DNA from: Halomonas sp.
GTDB lineage: Bacteria > Pseudomonadota > Gammaproteobacteria > Pseudomonadales > Halomonadaceae
Assembly (NCBI RefSeq): GCF_029263665.1
Contig: NZ_JAJUFQ010000001.1
Coordinates: forward strand, 62,001-126,000
DNA: 64,000 nt
Direction: 5' to 3'
Shown here in pieces: positions 1 through 8,234 of the stretch. The first letter of the stretch is position 1. Each line of letters starts with the position of its first letter. Below the pieces are notes generated by a model. It did no database searches, was not told where the DNA came from, and saw nothing but the letters and a program-made list of their open reading frames with translations. The translations under genes were made by a program, and so were the position numbers.

Positions 1-345
1 CTGACCCACGGCAAGATCGCAGATATCGATCATTTCCTGCACTTCGCCCAGGCCTTCCTGAAGGATCTTGCCGCACTCCAGGGTCACCAGAGCGCCAAGG
101 TCTTCCTTGTGCTGGCGCAGCTGTTCACCGAACAGACGAACCAGCTCGCCACGGCGCGGAGCCGGAACCTGACGCCATGCCTCGAAGGCGTGCTGCGCAC
201 GGGCAATGCGCGCAGCGACCTGCTCGCCATTCTCCAGATGAACGCGACCGATCTCGCGACCGTCAGTGGGCGACATCACGGCATAGTCGCCGCCTCGATA
301 GAGGGACTCGGCCACACCGAGACGCTGCATGATGGAATCGATCAT
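1..345 (-). CDS. amaB: Aldehyde dehydrogenase, ALDH7 family (L-piperidine-6-carboxylate dehydrogenase), N-terminal part
   Basis: The first 115 codons of a minus-strand gene that runs off the left edge. The N-terminus and the segment EGLGEVQEMIDICDLAVG are typical of the ALDH7 (antiquitin) family. These enzymes oxidise alpha-aminoadipate semialdehyde / piperideine-6-carboxylate to aminoadipate with NAD+ in lysine and pipecolate catabolism. The catalytic Cys and Glu lie outside the window. The start ATG follows an AGGAG ribosome site at good spacing. A LysR gene is divergently transcribed across a 153-bp gap, as is seen for amaB in pseudomonads, so control by that regulator is likely (inference). 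The family call is firm. The exact substrate is inferred from the N-terminal third only. Confidence 0.82.
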   Translation of the reverse strand, partial: MIDSIMQRLGVAESLYRGGDYAVMSPTDGREIGRVHLENGEQVAARIARAQHAFEAWRQVPAPRRGELVRLFGEQLRQHKEDLGALVTLECGKILQEGLGEVQEMIDICDLAVGQ

Positions 346-498
346 TATGGCTCCTGCGGATGATTCGAATGGATACGCGATTCATATGCATACACAACGT
401 CCGCAGTATTGCTTTGGCCCTTGATCTATCTCAAACGACGTTTTATACCAACATCATTCCTTTTTTTCTTGTACTGACCTCGACCCAGGAATGAGCGC

Positions 499-1482
499 AT
501 GAATAGCCGCCACCTTCCCACGCTGACTGCCATGCGCTGTTTCGAAGCCTCGGTGCGGCATCTGAGCTTTACCCGCGCCGCGGAAGAGCTGAGCCTGACC
601 CAGAGTGCGGTCAGCAAGCAGGTCGCTCAGCTTGAATCGATTCTTGAACAGCCCCTGTTTCGCCGGGTACGCAAACGCCTGCAGGTCACCCCGGAAGGGT
701 CGCTGTACTTGACCGAGGTCCGCAAGATACTGGCTCAGGTCGAGATGTCGACGCGCTACATGCAGTCCTATGGCGGCCAGAGCGAAGTGCTCAATATCAC
801 TACCTTGCCCACCTTCGGGGCGCGTTGGCTGATTCCGCGCCTCAACGGCTTCCGTTTCCGCCATCCCAATGTCTACCTGAACATCAGCAACCGGGTGGAA
901 CCTTTCGATCTGGAAGAAGAACGCGTCGATGTGGCCTTTTTCTTTGGGCATGGCACCTGGCCACGGGCTGAATGCATCAAGCTGCTGGATGAAGACGTCG
1001 TGCCCGTCTGTTCACCGCTGGTAATCCCCAACGAAGGCATTGATGACCCATTGGCATTGACACGTCTGGTGCTGTTGCAGAACTCGACACGGCCCGAAGC
1101 CTGGCATGACTGGTTCGAAGCCCAGAACTGCTACACCTCGCATAGCTATCATGGGCCTCGCTTCGATACCTTCTACATGGCCATGCAGGCTGCCAGAGCC
1201 GGATGCGGCGTCGCCCTGGTCCCGCGTTTTCTGGCCGAGGAAGAACTGCAATCAGGGCAACTGGTGATTCCGTGGTCCTTCTCGCTGCTCAGCAACAGCG
1301 CCTATTACCTGGCCTACCCCGAGCACAAAGGCGCTGTAGGCAAGGTCAAGGGCTTCATCGAATGGGTGCTCGAACATCTCGAAGACCTGGAGAACGCCGA
1401 GCAGTGCCGCCACGGCGCACCCGCCGTCAAGGACAAGGACAAGGACAAGGAAGCAAGTTCAGTCTTTTTTGGAATGCATTGA
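499..1482 (+). CDS. LysR-type transcriptional regulator (GcvA-like)
   Basis: A 327-residue LysR regulator. The N-terminal winged HTH (about residues 8-66) carries the family pattern FTRAAEELSLTQSAVSKQV, followed by the linker helix and a periplasmic-binding-protein-like effector domain (about 95-300). It belongs to the GcvA/AmpR branch by the start LPTLTAMRCFEASVRHLSF. It is divergent from the ALDH7 gene, the probable target. The C-terminus is odd: a charged tail of alternating Lys-Asp encoded by AAGGAC hexanucleotide repeats near 1430-1451. These change length without changing frame. The start ATG was chosen because it begins the conserved N-terminus. The effector is unknown; lysine or pipecolate catabolites are plausible from context. 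Confidence 0.88.
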   Translation: MNSRHLPTLTAMRCFEASVRHLSFTRAAEELSLTQSAVSKQVAQLESILEQPLFRRVRKRLQVTPEGSLYLTEVRKILAQVEMSTRYMQSYGGQSEVLNITTLPTFGARWLIPRLNGFRFRHPNVYLNISNRVEPFDLEEERVDVAFFFGHGTWPRAECIKLLDEDVVPVCSPLVIPNEGIDDPLALTRLVLLQNSTRPEAWHDWFEAQNCYTSHSYHGPRFDTFYMAMQAARAGCGVALVPRFLAEEELQSGQLVIPWSFSLLSNSAYYLAYPEHKGAVGKVKGFIEWVLEHLEDLENAEQCRHGAPAVKDKDKDKEASSVFFGMH

Positions 1483-1515
1483 CCCGTTTTTTGCCTGCGG
1501 GCCGCCGTACTGTCT

Positions 1516-1542
1516 AGCCACAGTGACTGAACCACAGTGGCT
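1516..1542 (+). terminator. Hairpin downstream of the LysR gene
   Basis: AGCCACAGTG and CACAGTGGCT form a 10-bp stem with one mismatch around a 7-nt loop, 33 bp after the LysR stop codon and before greB. There is no T-run, so intrinsic termination is uncertain. Confidence 0.35.
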
Positions 1543-1627
1543 GGGCCGTACTGCCTCAAGAGCGCCCCTCTTGTCTTCAGGGAGACGCCAAGGCAATCTC
1601 AACGGCCTGAGAATTTCGAGGTACGTC

Positions 1628-2185
1628 ATGAAAGGCCGCAATATGACCCGCTGGCGCGACCCTGCCAAGGATCCGCGCCAGGAACCCAAGAGCAATCTGA
1701 TCACCCTGGAAGGTGCCCAGCGCCTGCGCGGCATCCTCGACCACCTGTCGCGGGTAAAGCGCCCGGCATTGTCAGCCAAGGTCGGCGAAGCCGCTGCCCT
1801 GGGCGACCGTAGCGAGAATGCCGACTACACCTACAACAAGAAAGAACTCCATCGGGTCATCGCGCGCATCCGCTACCTGACCAAGCGCCTCGATGAGCTG
1901 CAGGTCGTGGACCGTCTCCCGGCCAACACTGACAAGGTGTATTTCGGTGCCTTCGTGACGCTGGAAGACGAACAAGGCGAAGAAATGCACATTCGTATCG
2001 TCGGCCACGATGAAACCGATACCACCAGGCACTGGATCAGCGTGGATGCGCCATTGGCCAAGGCATTGCTGGGCAAGTCACTGGATGACGAAGTGACCGT
2101 CGCCGCCCCCGGCGGCGAACAGACCTGGTTGATCAGCGACATTCACTATCGCCTGCCGGGGGCTGATACGGAGACAGATACCTGA
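1628..2185 (+). CDS. greB: Transcription elongation factor GreB
   Basis: GreB rescues backtracked RNA polymerase by inserting its coiled coil into the secondary channel and stimulating transcript cleavage. The 185-residue product starts near TRWRDP and carries the coiled-coil tip motif GDRSENADYTYNKK with the acidic residues needed for cleavage, followed by a C-terminal FKBP-like domain. The reading frame is open further upstream. The start at 1628 is chosen because GAGG lies just before it and the conserved GreB N-terminus begins a few residues later; ATG 1643 is the alternative. It is about 25 residues longer than the E. coli protein, mostly at the two ends. It converges on rsmC. Confidence 0.93.
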   Translation: MKGRNMTRWRDPAKDPRQEPKSNLITLEGAQRLRGILDHLSRVKRPALSAKVGEAAALGDRSENADYTYNKKELHRVIARIRYLTKRLDELQVVDRLPANTDKVYFGAFVTLEDEQGEEMHIRIVGHDETDTTRHWISVDAPLAKALLGKSLDDEVTVAAPGGEQTWLISDIHYRLPGADTETDT

Positions 2186-2201
2186 CCAGCAAGGGTCAGG
2201 T
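2180..2201. terminator. Bidirectional terminator-like hairpin between greB and rsmC
   Basis: ACCTGACC and GGTCAGGT form an 8-bp perfect stem with a 6-nt loop. The hairpin overlaps the greB stop and touches the rsmC stop. T-tracts are short on both sides, so it may serve either transcript weakly. Confidence 0.45.
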
Positions 2202-3220
2202 TATCGGCGGGTTGCAGCATACACCCGGAACCGCCCATTATCAGCGAGCACTTCGAAGCCGCCGAAAGCGCGCTCCAGAGGTTCCGCATAAGGCAGAAAG
2301 GCATTGGCCACCAGAATCAGGCACCCACCGGGCTTGAGATGCTCAGGGGCCTGCTGGATCAGCCGTGCTGCCGGTCCGTAGTCGATGGCACGTTCGAGGT
2401 GGAATGGCGGGTTGCTGATGATGGCATCGAAACGCTTCCCCTCCTGTGCTGTCTCTCCCTTCAGCGCCGAATAGACATCGCTTTCCAGCACTTCCCCAGC
2501 CAGCTCATTCGCCCGGAGAGTGCGCCGCGCAGCTTCCACGGCAAAGGTACTGACATCCACCGCCGTGACATCACGTCCTTCCCGAGCCATCCAGGCCGCC
2601 AGGATGCCGTCACCACAGCCCATGTCCAGCACTTCGCCCGCAGGTAACCGAGCGGGTAACTGTTCCAGCAGCAGCAAGGTTCCTTCATCCAGCTTGCCAT
2701 GGCCGAACACACCCGGATGGCTGGCCAGGGTCAGCCCTTCCGCGATGCCTTCCGCGGTAAACTGCGTCCATACCGCTTCTGGCGGCAGCGGCAAGCGTGC
2801 CGTACGCGTCTCGAACAACGTGCAGCGTCGGGCGCTATCGAGCTTGCGGCACCCCAGACCCAAGGCAGCCAGCACCTTGAGCACACGCTTGATCCCCCCC
2901 TGGTGCTCACCGATCAGTTGCAGGGGCGTGCCTTCCGGTAAGCTGGCGCACAACCAAAGCAACCACCATTCTCCCAGTGCATGCGCCTTGGGCCAGAACA
3001 GCACCGCACCGGGACCTTGCAGCGAGGAACCCTCTGCAAACGGTGATACCGCCTCGCGGCCACGTGCCTGCCAGGCCTGTCTCACGGCCAGGTCAGCACT
3101 GATCAAGCGGCCTTCCCCCCCTTCCAGCCAGGCATCGCGAGGCGGCGCCACCCACCACCAGCCGCGATAGTCCGCATCCTGACGCTCCAATAGCTGGCAG
3201 ACCGGGGTCTCGGCGCTCAT
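2201..3220 (-). CDS. rsmC: 16S rRNA (guanine(1207)-N2)-methyltransferase RsmC
   Basis: RsmC methylates N2 of G1207 in 16S rRNA of the 30S subunit using S-adenosylmethionine. The 339-residue product has the normal family length: a degenerate N-terminal methyltransferase-like half and a catalytic C-terminal half. SAM motif I, DMGCGDG, is at about 199-205. The signature NPPFH, diagnostic for RsmC/RlmG guanine-N2 methyltransferases, is at about 270. The frame is open upstream, but the ATG at 3220 is preceded by AGGAGA and gives the expected N-terminus. The start overlaps the stop of the upstream gene (ATGA), so translation is coupled to cmoM. Confidence 0.93.
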   Translation of the reverse strand: MSAETPVCQLLERQDADYRGWWWVAPPRDAWLEGGEGRLISADLAVRQAWQARGREAVSPFAEGSSLQGPGAVLFWPKAHALGEWWLLWLCASLPEGTPLQLIGEHQGGIKRVLKVLAALGLGCRKLDSARRCTLFETRTARLPLPPEAVWTQFTAEGIAEGLTLASHPGVFGHGKLDEGTLLLLEQLPARLPAGEVLDMGCGDGILAAWMAREGRDVTAVDVSTFAVEAARRTLRANELAGEVLESDVYSALKGETAQEGKRFDAIISNPPFHLERAIDYGPAARLIQQAPEHLKPGGCLILVANAFLPYAEPLERAFGGFEVLADNGRFRVYAATRR

Positions 3221-4113
3221 CGCGGGTTCTCCTGTGGTGATGGCTGACGTGATGGCTGACGTGATGCTTGCTGTCGTGATGACGGCTCTCCTGATTCTGC
3301 CTCTGCCGCGGCGGGGCGGCTGAAGGTGTACAGCAGATAACGTCCCAGGCGCCAATGTGGCTCACTGCGGCAGTATTGATGCTCCAGTTCGACCAGGTGC
3401 TTGAGTTCCTGCTCACTCTGCGGGGGGCGGCGCAGATAGTCATGGAAGACGCGTATTCCCGCCACACCTTCAAAGTGCAACCCGAGCTCGGCGCTCCAGT
3501 CCATCACCTGGTCATGGGTCAACGGAGAGATCGGCGTCAGTCGTTGACGCTCGCCCTTGCCTTCCAGGCGATCCGCCAATGCCTTTTCCAGATTGCCCTT
3601 GACCACGTTGGACATGCGCAGGGCATCACGGTTGAACACCATCAACGACAGCTGACCACCCGGAGCCACCAGAGAGGCCAGATGGGCCAGCCCTTCACGA
3701 GGATTCCCCAGCCACTCCAGCACGGCATGGCATATCACCAGCGCCCAGGGCCCCGGCGCCTGCTGAACCAGTTCCTGCAATGGCGCATGTACAAAACGGG
3801 TCGACTCGCCCTCACCCACCACCTGGCGTGCCCGTTCCAGCATTTCCTCTGCAGGCTCCGCCAGCGTCACATGGTGGCCGCGCAGCAGGAACCAACTCGC
3901 CTGCTGACCGAGGCCCGCCCCGACATCCAGCACCGGCTGGCCGTGCAGGTCGAGCATCTCCGGCAACAAGCGATCCAGCAGCGACAGACGCAGCTCACCA
4001 CGCAGGTGGCCGTATAGAGACGCAGAGAACTTGTCGGCCAGACCATCGAAATGACGGTCACCACGCTCCGACAGAAAGGATGAAGGGACAAGCGGAGAAG
4101 AAGAGTCAGACAT
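3217..4113 (-). CDS. cmoM: tRNA 5-carboxymethoxyuridine methyltransferase CmoM (SmtA family)
   Basis: CmoM converts cmo5U34 to its methyl ester (mcmo5U34) in a subset of tRNAs. The 298-residue product has the class I SAM fold with motif I VLDVGAGLGQ at about 61-70. Family-typical segments follow: HAVLEW, MVFNRDALRMSN and, near the C-terminus, LEHQYCRSEPHWRLGRY. The start ATG at 4113 gives the normal N-terminus, although the frame is open upstream and the ribosome site is weak. The last 25 or so residues are a low-complexity Ser/Arg/Gln tail encoded by short direct repeats (about 3232-3285), absent from the shorter E. coli protein. It is the first gene of the cmoM-rsmC pair. Confidence 0.9.
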   Translation of the reverse strand: MSDSSSPLVPSSFLSERGDRHFDGLADKFSASLYGHLRGELRLSLLDRLLPEMLDLHGQPVLDVGAGLGQQASWFLLRGHHVTLAEPAEEMLERARQVVGEGESTRFVHAPLQELVQQAPGPWALVICHAVLEWLGNPREGLAHLASLVAPGGQLSLMVFNRDALRMSNVVKGNLEKALADRLEGKGERQRLTPISPLTHDQVMDWSAELGLHFEGVAGIRVFHDYLRRPPQSEQELKHLVELEHQYCRSEPHWRLGRYLLYTFSRPAAAEAESGEPSSRQQASRQPSRQPSPQENPR

Positions 4114-4248
4114 GCAGGAACAGATCAGAGGGAATGGATGAACGCATTCTACCGGGGAATGCGCGCGGCGGCATCCGCATGACCGTCTAGAGAATCGCCA
4201 TCCACGACGCTGGATTCTCCTCGTTCTCTCATGTTCCTGTTCGAGGGT

Positions 4249-4280
4249 GGGTTTATCTTGCGCAGTCAGGTGGTTATAAT
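4249..4280 (+). promoter_or_regulatory. Promoter of tRNA-Arg copy 1
   Basis: A perfect TATAAT -10 box at 4275-4280 with a TTTATC -35-like hexamer 17 bp upstream. The block GGGTTTATCTTG, then AGTCAG and TTATAAT, is shared with the promoter of the second tRNA-Arg at 12457-12488, so promoter and gene share ancestry. Confidence 0.7.
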
Positions 4281-4297
4281 TTCGCCCCACCGCTTAC

Positions 4298-4374
<77 letters not shown>

Positions 4375-4556
4375 GTATAATCGACCAGTAAAATGGAATA
4401 GTTACTCCCCCCCACCTTGCCAATTTTCTCTGCAAGACCACTTCGCCCCACTGTAAGCATGGTATAGCTCTAGTCCAACGCAATCAGCCCACCATTCCAT
4501 GGTTGTAAGCCGGCGAGCTTATCTCCACCAAGGAAGCCGAGCGCTGCGTGCTGATC

Positions 4557-4919
4557 TCAGGTCTCGTCAGGAGATAACAACTTGTCTGCGATCTCTGCCA
4601 ATTGCTTGAGTCCCTTATGTAATTCCACTCCCTCCTCTGTCAGGCCGTAGGTCACGACAGGAGGTACTCCTCCGATATGCTTGCGCCAGATGATCCTGCT
4701 ATCGAGCATACTCTTGAGTCGCTCCGTCAATACCTTTGACGACACACCGTCGAGCGACGCCTGCAAGTCTCCGAAGCGTTGCGGCCCACCTTCTCCCAAT
4801 ACCCAGAGTGCATCGAGCGTCCAAGCGCCTCCCAACAAGTGCCTAAGTGGTGTCAAAGGACAGTGCTTGGGTGACCGTCGAACTGCGACAACATGACGTG
4901 AAGAGATGAGATCTTTCAT
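4557..4919 (-). CDS. HxlR-family winged-helix transcriptional regulator
   Basis: A 120-residue HxlR/DUF24 regulator, a MarR-superfamily winged helix that binds DNA as a dimer. The family core runs from CPLTPLRHLLGGAW through the recognition region SSKVLTERLKSM to the wing and YGLTEEG. A single Cys near residue 20 sits where redox- or electrophile-sensing HxlR proteins such as YodB carry theirs, so thiol sensing is possible but not shown. It is divergent from the MFS exporter gene, its likely target. No clear ribosome site precedes the ATG. A candidate operator lies just upstream. Confidence 0.88.
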   Translation of the reverse strand: MKDLISSRHVVAVRRSPKHCPLTPLRHLLGGAWTLDALWVLGEGGPQRFGDLQASLDGVSSKVLTERLKSMLDSRIIWRKHIGGVPPVVTYGLTEEGVELHKGLKQLAEIADKLLSPDET

Positions 4920-4951
4920 AGTTTGTTAGCACTTTCGCATTAAATGACTTG

Positions 4952-4967
4952 GTTACTGTTAGGTAAC
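4952..4967. promoter_or_regulatory. Candidate operator between the HxlR and MFS genes
   Basis: GTTAC and GTAAC form an inverted repeat with a 6-nt spacer in the 318-bp divergent gap (4920-5237), 33 bp upstream of the HxlR start. The dyad size suits an HxlR dimer. I see no other element in this gap; it is otherwise moderately AT-rich non-coding DNA. Confidence 0.4.
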
Positions 4968-5237
4968 TGCGAGCAGAACGATCTAACGTTCGGTGTGGCC
5001 AATCAGTGCCAGAGTACCTGCGCCAGTCACGAGTCACCACAAGGCTAAAGGTTGATATGCATATGACCAAGTAACACAGGCGATGAGGGCTTGAATGGCT
5101 AGGCTTAGTAATACTCTTGCAAATGGGGCGCTCACCAAGCTGGCGATCGCGAGCTACATGAACGGTAATCAAGCAAGTTCTCTCAAGGTACCAAGGAATG
5201 ACGCCGACTACATTCTTCTGCCGGAGCAAACCACCTC

Positions 5238-6893
5238 ATGAACCAGCGTGAGGCACCAACCCATGCCACTGCCACCAGCTCTGCCTGGTCGCCGCTCAAG
5301 ATATCGATGTTCCGAGCTTTATGGATAGCAACACTAGTCTCGAACATCGGCACCTGGATGCACGACATTGGTGCCGGGTGGCTGATGACATCACTGTCAG
5401 ATTCTTCTGTCATGGTAGCGTTGATCCAAACGGCCACCACACTACCCGTCTTTCTGTTGGCCCTGCCAGCTGGCGCCTTATCTGACATCCTTGACCGGCG
5501 CCACTACTTGATCTTCTTCCAGTCCTTCATGGCAGTGATCGCTGTACTACTGACCCTGGTGGTAATAGCAGGAATCATCACTCCCTGGACACTCCTGATC
5601 CTGACCTTCGCTATGGGTATCGGTAGTGCCATGATGCGACCCACCTGGGCCGCCATAGTGCCGGAGATGGTGCCTCGGAAGGAGCTGCAGGCTGCCATTG
5701 CCCTGAACAGCATGGGCATGAACGTTGCCCGTGCGATCGGCCCGGCATTGGCAGGCGTCATCGTAGTGTTCGCAGGCACTGGTGCCGTCTTTGCACTGAA
5801 TGCTCTGTCCTTTTTCGGTGTCATCCTGGTGCTGGTGCGCTGGAAGCGCGAAGTGACCGAGAGTCCCTTGCCCGCCGAGCGGTTGATGGGCGCGATGCGA
5901 GTAGGTTGGCGCTTTGCCCGCTTCTCTCCTGAACTGCAGGCTGCCTCTATCCGAGGACTAGGCTTCTTTCTCTTTGCCAGTGCCTCCTGGGCCTTGTTGC
6001 CACTGATCGCACGGAATCTGACCAATGGTGGCCCTGAGGCCTTTGGCATTCTGGTTGCGGCAGTTGGTGTTGGGGCCGTGCTAGGAGCTCTGGTGCTGCC
6101 GACACTCAACGAGCGTCTATCGCGCAGCACGCTCGTCACAATAGCGACGCTACTTTACGCCGCGTGCTTGGCGGGCATCACACTGACCGACAGATTACTG
6201 CCACTGTCACTGGTCATGGGGCTGAGCGGCGTTGCCTGGCTCGTTGTCCTTTCTTCCCTGCAAGTTGCCGCACAAATGGCCCTGCCGAGCTGGGTACGCT
6301 CACGTGGACTGGCCGTCTTCATGTCGGTCTTCATGGGCTCCATGGCTCTGGGGAGTATCGTCTGGGGCCAGCTGGCCGACACGTTGAATATTGAACAATC
6401 CCTTCTCATCGCAGCAGCTGGTGCGGTGATCAGCATTCCGCTCACCTGGCGCTGGCGAATCGACGGCGTTGAAGAGCTCGACTTTACTCCGTCCATGCAC
6501 TGGCCCACACCTCCCGTCAACGAGACGCTGGACCAGGACCGCGGGCCTGTGCTCACCACGATCGAATACCGTGTTCGAGACGATGCTGTGTCGTCGTTTC
6601 TTGAATGCATGAAGCGGCTCGAACAGTACAGACGACAACATGGCGCCTTTGCCTGGAGTCTCTTCGAGCATACGGAAGAATCTCGTTATTTCATCGAGAC
6701 ATTCAACGATGAGTCGTGGCTCGATCACCTTCGCCAACATGAGAGAGTCACGGAAGAAGTGAAGAAACTTCAGGAAGAAATCCGTACCTACCTGGCGGAA
6801 GACTCCCAACCACGGGTCGTTCACTACTTGGCCCCAGAGCGATCCAACTATCGAACAACAACCAATACGGGAGGAAAGGAGCAGAAGGAATGA
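5238..6893 (+). CDS. MFS exporter (MFS_3/EntS-like) fused to a C-terminal ABM-like domain
   Basis: A 551-residue inner-membrane exporter of the MFS_3 group, which includes the enterobactin exporter EntS. About 12 membrane helices span residues 20-420, with conserved segments WMHDIGAGWLMTSLS, ALSDILDRRHYL and MRPTWAAIVPEMV. Residues about 438-535 form a cytoplasmic soluble domain resembling antibiotic biosynthesis monooxygenases (dimeric alpha-beta barrel), a fusion known in this family. The substrate cannot be read from sequence; an organic small molecule or drug is likely. The gene is divergent from the HxlR regulator and precedes a hydrolase cluster, suggesting a regulator-efflux-detoxification unit. 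Confidence 0.85.
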   Translation: MNQREAPTHATATSSAWSPLKISMFRALWIATLVSNIGTWMHDIGAGWLMTSLSDSSVMVALIQTATTLPVFLLALPAGALSDILDRRHYLIFFQSFMAVIAVLLTLVVIAGIITPWTLLILTFAMGIGSAMMRPTWAAIVPEMVPRKELQAAIALNSMGMNVARAIGPALAGVIVVFAGTGAVFALNALSFFGVILVLVRWKREVTESPLPAERLMGAMRVGWRFARFSPELQAASIRGLGFFLFASASWALLPLIARNLTNGGPEAFGILVAAVGVGAVLGALVLPTLNERLSRSTLVTIATLLYAACLAGITLTDRLLPLSLVMGLSGVAWLVVLSSLQVAAQMALPSWVRSRGLAVFMSVFMGSMALGSIVWGQLADTLNIEQSLLIAAAGAVISIPLTWRWRIDGVEELDFTPSMHWPTPPVNETLDQDRGPVLTTIEYRVRDDAVSSFLECMKRLEQYRRQHGAFAWSLFEHTEESRYFIETFNDESWLDHLRQHERVTEEVKKLQEEIRTYLAEDSQPRVVHYLAPERSNYRTTTNTGGKEQKE

Positions 6894-7054
6894 GGAGTAG
6901 AAGTAATAAGGAACAGAAGGAATAACGGCCAAGGATGTGTAGCCGCATTTCTGTTGATGGCAGGACGCTTTAAAGAATGAGTCAAGGATATAGCGGCAAA
7001 TTTCTCTCTTGCCGATAAACGGCATTACATATCAATATATTAAGGAGAGTAGCA

Positions 7055-7738
7055 ATGACCGACCCAAAGCATGAAGTTCTGACTCCTGACAACAGCCAAC
7101 TCATTTTCATCGACCACCAGCCGCAGATGGCCTTTGGCGTTCAGAGCATTGATCGTCAGACCCTGAAGAACAATACGGTGGGACTCGCCAAGGCCGCCAA
7201 AATCTTCAACATCCCCACCACCATCACTACCGTGGAAACAGAGTCCTTCTCAGGCCATACCTACCCTGAACTTCTCGCTATATTCCCTGACCACCCGCTT
7301 CTTGAACGTACCTCCATGAACTCATGGGATGACCAGAAAGTCCGCGATCAATTAGAGAAAAATGGGAGAAACAAGGTCATCGTTTCTGGACTATGGACAG
7401 AGGTATGCAATTGCACGTTTGCGCTCTCTGCCATGCACGACAAGGGCTACGAGATCTATATGGTGGCAGATGCCTCGGGAGGCACATCGGTAGAAGCCCA
7501 TGAGTATGCCATGCAGCGCATGGTTCAGGCCGGTGTCGTACCCGTGACTTGGCAGCAGGTGCTGCTCGAATGGCAACGCGATTGGGCACACCGCGATACC
7601 TACGATGCCGTCATGGCTCTGGTCAAGGAACACTCTGGAGCGTATGGCATGGGGGTGGATTACGCCTACACCATGGTTCACAAGGCTGAGGAGCGCGTCA
7701 AGCACGGAGAACGCCTCGCTCCTGTACCCGCGTCATGA
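7055..7738 (+). CDS. Isochorismatase-family cysteine hydrolase (YcaC-like)
   Basis: A 227-residue cytoplasmic hydrolase of the isochorismatase superfamily. Asp20 in FIDHQPQM and Cys118 in WTEVCNC match the catalytic Asp and Cys of the family, and the C-terminal TWQQVLLEWQRDW region matches YcaC. YcaC-type proteins are octameric hydrolases of unknown substrate. AAGGAGAG lies 7 nt before the ATG. It sits 161 bp after the MFS gene and ahead of a hairpin terminator at 7819. With the neighbouring amidohydrolase, a role in amide or C-N bond hydrolysis is a reasonable guess, but no substrate is shown. Confidence 0.85.
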   Translation: MTDPKHEVLTPDNSQLIFIDHQPQMAFGVQSIDRQTLKNNTVGLAKAAKIFNIPTTITTVETESFSGHTYPELLAIFPDHPLLERTSMNSWDDQKVRDQLEKNGRNKVIVSGLWTEVCNCTFALSAMHDKGYEIYMVADASGGTSVEAHEYAMQRMVQAGVVPVTWQQVLLEWQRDWAHRDTYDAVMALVKEHSGAYGMGVDYAYTMVHKAEERVKHGERLAPVPAS

Positions 7739-7818
7739 TCCCTTCAGGAAAGTCTTTATCCTGAAGACAATGGACAGGTGTTGAACTCGCGACTGAAGCG
7801 ACCCTGAACTTGCGATCT

Positions 7819-7843
7819 GGAGCTGCCACGTGCAGCTCCATTT
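7819..7843 (+). terminator. Terminator hairpin after the isochorismatase-like gene
   Basis: GGAGCTGC and GCAGCTCC form an 8-bp perfect GC-rich stem with a 5-nt loop followed by ATTT. Confidence 0.6.
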
Positions 7844-7892
7844 ACCTGTCTACGAGACGTGCAAGACATCCCTGACAGAGGGAGTTTGGCCA

Positions 7893-8234
7893 ATGAAAAT
7901 CTATCTCGTGTCACTGGGCGCAGGCCTGTTGGTCGGGTTGATCTATAGCCTGCTTAATGTACGGTCACCCGCTCCTCCCATTGTGGCATTGATCGGGCTG
8001 CTTGGAATGTTAGGGGGTGAACAAATCATTCCCATCACAAAACATCTACTAGGTGGTACCTCTTTAGCTTCTGCATGGGGAAAGTCGCAATGTAGCGAGC
8101 ACATGTTTGGCTCTCTGCCAGGACATGGATCAGGCTCTGGCACTGCCTCTCCTCCTGGTGAGGCACTTGTGGATGGTAGCCATACCGAAAGCTGTTCAAA
8201 GGGTTCTACTGAACGCAAGGAGGAGAAATCATGA
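7893..8234 (+). CDS. XapX-domain (DUF1427) small membrane protein
   Basis: A 113-residue protein. Its first 55 residues are a XapX/DUF1427 domain: two short hydrophobic helices with the conserved turn NVRSPAPPIVALIGLLGMLGGE split between them. The remaining half is a hydrophilic Gly/Ser/His-rich tail. The ATG at 7893 is preceded by GAGGGAG, while the open frame upstream has no ribosome site. Its stop codon overlaps the start of the amidohydrolase gene (ATGA), so the two are translationally coupled. XapX proteins have no established function; they often accompany isochorismatase-like or amidohydrolase genes, as here. An inner-membrane location is predicted. Confidence 0.78.
   Translation: MKIYLVSLGAGLLVGLIYSLLNVRSPAPPIVALIGLLGMLGGEQIIPITKHLLGGTSLASAWGKSQCSEHMFGSLPGHGSGSGTASPPGEALVDGSHTESCSKGSTERKEEKS

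Noticed and set aside
4375..4556. Possible attachment site or small gene after tRNA-Arg copy 1
   Set aside because: No repeat of the tRNA 3' end and no coding frame was found here.
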